Shown here: positions 38,863-45,000 of the stretch, piece after piece | How positions within the stretch are numbered: the first letter of the stretch is position 1 | Layout: the number at the start of each line of letters is the position of its first letter | DNA from: Symbiodinium natans | Lineage: Eukaryota; Sar; Dinophyceae; Suessiales; Symbiodiniaceae | Assembly (NCBI GenBank): GCA_905221605.1 | Contig: CAJNDS010001057.1 | Location: 284,528 to 329,527 of the forward strand | Direction of reading: 5' to 3' | Length of the DNA stretch: 45,000 nt | Made by a program: the position numbers and the translations under genes | The notes under the pieces: model-generated | Seen by the model: the letters and a program-made list of their open reading frames with translations, nothing else | Told to the model about the DNA's origin: nothing | Databases searched by the model: none

Positions 38863-40230
38863 GCAGCACCAAAAGCTAAAACCCCGCACGGTGATGTGGG
38901 GACAAACCGCCTCAGTACGGGAGCTCGGGTCCTTCGCAGCTTGAAGGTTCCAAGGGTTTCGGATCAACTGGGGGCAGCGTTCGCTACTAGTAAATAATTG
39001 CGGAGCAGCGAATGCCTGCACTCACCGTCCTCTCAAGTGCAGTACCAACTTGCAAATAGCACTTTTGTCTGCGAACATGATGCGCAGACTGAGCGCTTCG
39101 CAAGTGCCATGCATGCCATCGCAAAGCAGCAGCTGAGACTCGTCCCCGACCTCAGAAACTTTGTTGCGGCTCTCATACACTAGTCAAACATTAAAGACCA
39201 GGCTTTGCCACCACGACTCTGAGGAAACGATTGTATGATCGAATCACGCTCGATTTGGGCAAATCTGTAAACATGTTCAATGACCATCTTGAGCACTTGT
39301 TTATTCTGCTCACACTGTGCTCACACATATTACCGCTATTTCGATGCTGCCCTTGTCCTGTTGTCTAAAGAAGGCCACCAACAACAATAAAGCGCAACAA
39401 AACAAAAGCCGAAGAAAGTGAAATCAGCACGAACATGCACAAACCAGTCGAGGGGATGCTGTTGCTATTGCGACATGACCAGGCCTGATGGCACCGTTCA
39501 CACACAGAAACCTCGTCGAAGGCATCATCTTCCTTCGAGACTAGAGTGGAAAATCGCAGCAGCAAGGTGCTTGTTGTTGGGAAGACAGTTTCTCTTGCGT
39601 CTTACTGATTCTTTTGGTAGCTGAGGCAGCACTCAAACCTGCTTATTGATCCATACTCCCTTCCTACCTTCTGCCGACTTCCATGTGAGCCGGCCTTCCT
39701 GGTGCTTCTATTTTGAGGATGTTCGAGGTTCAGAGACCTATCACGATGTCTTGAAGGTGGGTGGGGTACAGCACGGCTTATCTCTTTAGCCGGCTGCACT
39801 CAGGGTCGGAATCTGATGAAACTCTAAACTCCGAACCTGCGCACCCCAAAACTCCAAAGCTACACAAAAAAGGCACCACCTGTTCTTGATGAGAGAGGTT
39901 CTATTTCTACAGTTTTGCAGCGCTGATCTCTCTTCCAAACAGCTTACAATGTTTCCGTGTGTTTCGGTCATTGAACTGACTATCGCCACTTCCATCCACT
40001 TCCACCCGAACTTAACGACATGTAATACAAAAGACACCGGCGTGCATGCGATTCGAAGTCCTGCTCCTCTTGGTCTTTGCCTCGGCACAGTCAGCACATG
40101 TTTTCATGAAACCTTGCTCAAGCCTTTAAGGCCAGGCTCAATTGCAGAGTTCCCGACTTTGGATTCTTGTCAAAGCAGTCCTTTTGCCCAGCTCATCATA
40201 GGCTGCCTGCAAGCTTTGCAAGCTTTGCAA
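38863..40230. other. No confident gene
   Basis: A minus-strand frame at 39365-39565 ends in a hydrophobic segment (CMFVLISLSSAFVLLRFI) but has no ATG at its start. Another minus frame across it (MMPSTRFLCVNGAIRPGH) is also open. Neither is called. Confidence 0.35.
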
Positions 40231-40235
40231 GTTGA

Positions 40236-40488
40236 AGCATGTCGCTTGCAAGCTTCACAGCCAGAGAGCCAAAGATCTGGAGTGGCTGGCCAGCCAAAAG
40301 AATCGGGTTTTGCACTGCGGGCAGGTGTTTTCAGTCTGCGACCATTTTTCGACCTGCAGTCACGACAGACTCACCCTACATGCAGGCAAGCTGTCCATCT
40401 GCGAGCCCGACGCACCCGTGATGAAACAGATGCGTGCAGTTGTCGATGGCCCCGACCTGTTGCGATCGCGCCAAAGTTTCACTAACTA
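40236..40488 (+). CDS. Exon-like segment, Cys/His-rich, unknown product
   Basis: The plus strand reads RAKDLEWLASQKNRVLHC, then GQVFSVCDHFSTCSHDRL, then TLHAGKLSICEPDAPVMK, to a stop at about 40493. The Cys/His spacing could suit a metal site, but it matches no motif I know. No ATG begins the frame. Two other plus frames are also open, so the call is tentative. Confidence 0.32.
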
Positions 40489-40499
40489 CTGCTAACTAC

Positions 40500-40855
40500 A
40501 ACTGGCTACTACTAATCACTGCGGACGCGTTGCGTAGAGGCTCGTGGTGTTCTAAAGACACTTTGGTAAACAGCGATTTGCATTTTACGTTGGTATTTAC
40601 CGTGGATTCGTTGTTTGTGTAGACAACACGTGAAAACAGGGCAAAAAGTGTGGGGAGAAAACTACTAGTTTTTTCATATTTTTCACAAGATATGTACTGA
40701 TATGGCTGATCACTCATGTTTCAATTTCGTGCTACTGGCTCTGGCCTGAGTAAACCCTGCACACCAAACCCAAAACCCATGTTGAAGGGTGGGGGCAGCG
40801 AATAATTTTCAGCACGGCCGTTTCAGCAAACCCTAAATCCGAAGCCCTGAACCCT
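40500..40855. other. No gene seen; telomere-like DNA at the end
   Basis: Ordinary DNA, then a CCCTAAA-like block from about 40825 that overlaps the end of the next gene. Confidence 0.4.
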
Positions 40856-40873
40856 CAACCCCAAACCCTACAC

Positions 40874-41208
40874 CTGTCTTGAAGGACTGGTTCTATTGTT
40901 GTGGGCATCCAACCTTTAACAGGGACGTCATCATCGTGCGGGCATGCATGCTCTGGCCAGTCGCACGCACCGGTAACATGGACGTAATCAACGTGCGGGC
41001 ATGCATGCTCTGGCCATTCGAATGAACTGGTAACATGGACGTCATCATCATGTAGACATGCATGCTCTGGCCATTCGCGCGCACTCGTTGTGTGCTCCAC
41101 GTGTTCGGTTGTGCCCCAGCTCAGCAGAAGTGCAAACATAATTGCAAAGCTGATGACTTGGACTGAAGCTGCAACACTCATCACCCGGCCGTGACTAACT
41201 CTTGGCAT
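40874..41208 (-). CDS. Small secreted or membrane-anchored protein with three 19-residue repeats
   Basis: ATG at 41208. The first 30 residues contain a hydrophobic segment (VISFAIMFALLLSW) after a short basic start, as in a signal peptide or signal anchor. Three tandem units follow: REWPEHACLHDDDVHVTSS, FEWPEHACPHVDYVHVTGA and CDWPEHACPHDDDVPVKGW. WPEHAC and the HxDxV pattern are kept, suggesting a Cys/His/Asp metal or calcium site. The DNA period is 57 bases. The frame continues to 40855, but a donor-like GACAG/GTGTAGG at 40874 is followed by telomere-like DNA, so an intron probably starts there. A shorter overlapping frame is also open. Family unknown. Confidence 0.45.
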
Positions 41209-41229
41209 TTCCTAGCTGGGCTGAACGCA

Positions 41230-42660
41230 GCTAGGGAAACTAAAACGCCTGCGCATCGGACTCTATAGGAAGCAGGCAAGCCTCAGCTGACAATTTTCAG
41301 AGATTCTCTGAGGCCCACGGCCCACAGCTGCCATGAACATGCAATGAAATCAAGGCTTGGACTCCGCAAACTCGCTCCCCCTTGTCAAGACCACATCTGC
41401 GCAGCGCTGTGTAGATCTTCATACTAGTAGGGGCCTAGATGGGCCTAGTGCGCTCAGCACTCCTTGAGATTTTCAGGGGCTGAGAATTCGAGCTGTCAGC
41501 TGTTAGCCTCACGTGAGTTGGCGCCGATGTCGTGAGGATGTCGCGAGCGACCACTCGCTCAGACCTGCAGTCGGCATGCTTCTTCAATTGTGCAGCGTGC
41601 ACAATCTCACCCTGTGTTTAAATTTCTTTGCTTTCCAGTTGTTTTCCACGCCTCGCCCGTACAGTGGGCAGCTTCCGCTTCTTCGGCGCCTTCGCACAGC
41701 AGAGCGGAGAATGCATTCGTGAATTGTCTGTCCTTGCAAAGTTCCGTGATCATGTTAAGTGAGGCACCATGCAGCACCTGCTTCACATGGCCGAAGGATG
41801 CGTGCTAAGAAATGAACCTTTCTGTCGGCTAGTTTGTCGAAATGCTCGGCTTGGGGTCAGACGAGCGCTCTTGGCTGAACGCTCTTAGCTTATGTCGGGC
41901 CTGACTGCACAAAGCACCATCCCTAGTCTCAGCCTAAATGGGGTAACCCGGTACCTACATTCAGAACAGACGGAGACGTCTAGGAAGCACAGCGTTGAGG
42001 CTAATGGTCGTGCCATGCTTTGTGTGCTCTAGTGCTTATGCGGAGCACTTTGAAGAGCTCCAGACGCCAGAGGCCATTGCGACCACGTAATTCCACATGC
42101 ATCACACAACAAAGTGGATCGGTCTGCAAAGCAGCATGCCGCATGGCTTCGATTAGGCTCTCAACTTTGCAGTCCACTCAACAAATCAATGAATCAGGTC
42201 CTGGAGCTTGCTCACCTGACAAGTCCATATCCCAGCGGGCCTACTTCGTGAGCTTTCGTCTATGGACAGTTATCTTTGCCAGTACTTGGCAATGCTCTAG
42301 CAGGTGGAAACTCTCCCAGTCCTCCCATAGAACCTTCTCCTTGTTCTACCATGTGATTCCTTCCGCTTTTGATTGCCCATCACCCCCTCCGTCGGTTCTT
42401 GTCGGGAAAAATCGGATTTGCAACAAGGCCCCGCTCCAACGCACCATAAATCCCACAACACTCAGAAACTATCTTCCTTGTCCCCACAAACTCAAAACAT
42501 CAAACTGAATGCTCTGCATTGTTTTCCGGAGTGTTGCATTCGAAGGTATTCCATCGGACCAGAAACTTTGAGCCAGCATGGAGAACAACAATGACTGGCG
42601 CCGACCTTTGCCGAAACGTTGTTTCGTTGTTTCGTATGAAAAAAAGTAGTATGGGCAGAC
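41230..42660. other. No confident gene
   Basis: Open frames (41513-41722, 42020-42508) have no recognisable motif or splice support. Confidence 0.35.
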
Positions 42661-42663
42661 CAT

Positions 42664-43670
42664 AGCAGCTTTTTGTTGACAGGTTTCTCTTGGGCTTGCG
42701 TGTTGAACTTGCTTGCCGCGGATCTCTATTACGCCTACATTTGCTGAAACATGTTTCGCATGAAGAAGGTAGTAATCGATGCGTTTCGGTCTGTAGCGTT
42801 TACAAAGACTGAGTCCAGAGATTTGGCACGTTGAAAACGATCGTATGAAGCAAATCCTCTATGCCCATTAACCCTCAATCAATGAGATTCTGAGATTGAT
42901 TAAGCTCGCTCAGTTTTCTACATAGTCGAAACAAACACTTATTGGGCAGTCTGAGTTCATCTAGTTCGCCGAGCTCCTGCTAATAAGGGCTTACTAAGTA
43001 ATCTCAAAAACGGTGCACTTAGCACTTCAGCAAACATGTAGAGAAATGAAACGACTGTAATGGCGCAAACTCAGCAAATTGAACGCATGAGTCAAAGTAA
43101 GCACTCCATTTTCACGAAAATGTCTGGCTTCTGCTTCTGCTTTCTTGAAACTGACTTAGCTATTTTACTCAGCACTTGAATGACATATCTGCATCAGTTT
43201 CCTATATGTACGCGTTAACAAATGTCTTCAAACAAAGTAATTGACTAATTTAAAGTCTGAAAAACACCGTCCATCTAGTTGAACTAAAGTTAAAGGGCTA
43301 GTCAAATACAGGATCGTGTTTCGGTTAGTTTAACGTGCTTAATTTATGTACCACTAGATGAAGTAGATAAACTTAACTTTTACCTATTGGGAAGCCTGAT
43401 TTTCATTCTTGCATGTAAGCACGAAATTTAACTAATCAAACTAACGCTTTGTCGGCCAAGAACCGGAATTTGAATATGTTAGTTCATGGAATTCAAACCA
43501 ATCCAGGGTTCATGAACGAGAAGTCAAATAACTAAATTGCGATTCGTTTAAGAATGAGTTGCCTAACTTGTCTGACACTAACGCTGAAAATAGTACACAG
43601 GGCGCGCAGTGTCCCAGTAGCTGTCCTTCGCTATTTGCCTACCAGCTCATAGTCTATCTTCTGTAAGTAT
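42664..43670. other. AT-rich non-coding stretch
   Basis: About 1 kb with no long open frame. From about 42900 it is richer in A and T than the rest and repeats short words such as AACTAA, GTTAGTTTAAC and AACTTAACTT. I see no larger order. Confidence 0.6.
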
Positions 43671-43789
43671 TATCGGGGGAAGTTTTTTGCCTTGCTATTG
43701 CTTAACACTCCTCCTTGGGTCTGGGGTCTTGTCAGCTGTGCTTCTTGGGACAAGTAGTCGGTTATGAAAATTGTCCGAGGGTTCTCAGA

Positions 43790-44150
43790 GATCTGCTCAG
43801 AGTATTCTCGTGCCCAGGCCTGGCCATCGCAGAGATCCCTACCGAGTATCGTTTGAGCGCCCACCCAGAGAGAATCCCGCACAAGAGTCCCGCCGAGCAT
43901 CCTGCCCCAGAATCAAAATTTGTTTTGCAATTTTCGCCGAGTATCTCAGGAGTGCCCAGCTCGGAGAAACCCGGCGAGCACCCCGGGAGTGTCCACCCAC
44001 CACGAATCCCGCCAAGCATCCCTGGGCAAGCTCACCCCCCGCCCCGGAGAATCTCTGCAGTGTATCCCGCCAAGTATCCTTGGAGCGCCGTCTCCGGGAA
44101 AGCAATTGCGATTGAATCCTGCGCAGTATCCCTAACCTGCCCGAAAACGG
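43790..44150 (+). repeat. GAGTATCCCTGGAGTGCC-type degenerate minisatellite, copy B
   Basis: Key words GAGTATC/GAGCATC/AAGTATC fall at about 43844, 43894, 43939, 43975, 44014, 44072 and 44125, with spacing of 36-58 bases. They are joined by CCAGAGAGAATCCCGC-like and GGAGTGCCCA-like DNA. It is the same family as at 35540-35720. Both strands have open frames here only because the repeat lacks stops. Confidence 0.72.
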
Positions 44151-44279
44151 CAGGATGGCTCCAACATCGGAATGACCGAAGTGAATAATCAAAAAGAGAT
44201 TGATTCTCTTGCATCATTCCCCCCAGCTCTTGCTACGTAAAACCTGAGATGACAGAAATACTGACACATGAACAACTAT

Positions 44280-44450
44280 TGACGGGGGGCACTACAAGGG
44301 GGGGAGGGGAGGGCGGGGAGAGTGGTGTTGGTATTTTCAACCCCCCTGCCCAAACCTCCGCCCAACCACCCCAACCCCGCCCAAACCCCCGCCCAAACCC
44401 CCGCCTAACAGCCTTGCCAACCCCAACCACCCACCACCCAACCCCCTTGC
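44280..44450. other. G-rich then C-rich low-complexity tract
   Basis: GGGGGGAGGGGAGGGCGGGG at about 44300, followed by CAACCCCGCCCAAACCCCCG-type repeats (44350-44445). It is purine-rich then pyrimidine-rich on one strand and may fold back on itself. Confidence 0.75.
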
Positions 44451-44592
44451 AAGGTTGTTTTGTCAGCGCTTCGCTCGTGAGCGACGAGCGACTTTAGCTG
44501 TGACGGTTGTTGGGAATGGGGCACAAAGAAAGTCTCGAATGCTCGCTGTCTTGCATGCTTCGACATGTTCCCATCCCTATTTTCATGTCTGA

Positions 44593-44763
44593 ATGCGGTT
44601 GGGGGTTATCATGAGCAATCACATGATGGTTTCGGGACTTGTTCTGTTGGTCCTGAAAGGACATGGAGATTTCTCAGATGTAGCTTCAGGAATACGCTAC
44701 GCAAAGTATGCAAAGACTTGGGGCTTTGGAGATGTTTTGGCGGAATTTCTGCTGCTCGCCAGT
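44593..44763 (+). CDS. Candidate first exon ending at a GTAAGT donor
   Basis: ATG at 44593; reads MRLGVIMSNHMMVSGLVL, then LVLKGHGDFSDVASGIRY and AKYAKTWGFGDVLAEFLL, stopping at GCCAGT/GTAAGTA, a consensus donor. The start is hydrophobic, possibly a signal or transit segment. The rest is amphipathic. The next exon would lie beyond or near the window end. Another plus frame is also open. Family unknown. Confidence 0.4.
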
Positions 44764-45000
44764 GTAAGTACCCTGATAAAAGCCTCAAGCTGATACTCAT
44801 TGATCACTGAGTAGCGAAACTAATTAGAGCCAAGCCTTTTGCTCCCTCATGGAATGAAATATGCTGAATGAAGGCAGAGCAAGCGAATTCGTGACTCAGT
44901 GTTGGCGACGCCCCTCAAGTTGTTATGTCACGCTTTCCGCGACTTGTGAGGCCGAAGATACCGTGGGCACAAAACATTGCTTGCTTTGCCTCCTTCTTGC

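Noticed and set aside
38576-39021. Ser/Leu/Pro-rich proteins over the GA and GGC tracts
   Set aside because: They are translations of simple repeats.
44249-44497. Pro/Gln-rich plus-strand protein
   Set aside because: It translates a C-rich low-complexity tract, and the complementary strand gives an equally open Gly/Trp-rich frame.

Overview
The window looks like nuclear DNA of a protist. The most likely source is a dinoflagellate or a related alveolate, at moderate-to-low confidence. The clues are: plant-type telomere-like motifs (TTTAGGG/CCCTAAA) scattered through the first 16 kb; genes cut into many short exons; introns of about 60 bases with apparent GC donors after CAG; readable genes lying mostly on the minus strand over the first 31 kb; and decayed mobile-element proteins (RNase H joined to reverse transcriptase, and a Pif1/RecD-like helicase) of a kind I associate with dinoflagellate genomes. 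No prokaryotic operon, rRNA, tRNA or CRISPR array was found.

Layout. 0-12.5 kb: short exon-like segments on the minus strand, separated by gaps that usually hold degenerate CCCTAAA/TTTAGGG blocks. The pieces include two EF-hand calcium-binding loops, a transmembrane segment and a plausible first exon with ATG at 12489. They may be one large gene or several. Embedded in this region are a broken helicase gene (4.4-5.6 kb), a 73-base tandem repeat, a 14-base satellite with 140-base higher-order order, and a long imperfect hairpin (1.2-1.56 kb). 13.4-14.9 kb: a decayed non-LTR-type retroelement on the plus strand, in the order RNase H, linker, reverse transcriptase. 15.3-16.3 kb: dense telomere-like DNA with a head-to-head junction. 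17.9-19.3 kb: an intronless SAM-dependent methyltransferase gene, one of the two surest genes here. 22.6-23.2 kb: a small basic/coiled-coil gene whose proposed introns are about 60 bases with GC-AG ends. 28.1-29.05 kb: a 908-base non-autonomous DNA transposon with terminal inverted repeats and a TA duplication. 29.2-31.4 kb: further minus-strand exons. 36.2-36.9 kb: an RRM RNA-binding protein, the other surest gene. 40.9-41.2 kb: a small secreted or anchored protein with three 19-residue repeats. The rest is mostly non-coding DNA with microsatellites, minisatellites and long G or C runs.

Reading limits. In DNA of about 50% GC many frames stay open by chance. The exon calls rest on my own translation, protein-like composition, splice-site-like edges and, in the best cases, in-frame joining across the gap. 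Telomere-like DNA is frequent up to about 19.6 kb and rare after that, so the window has two different textures.
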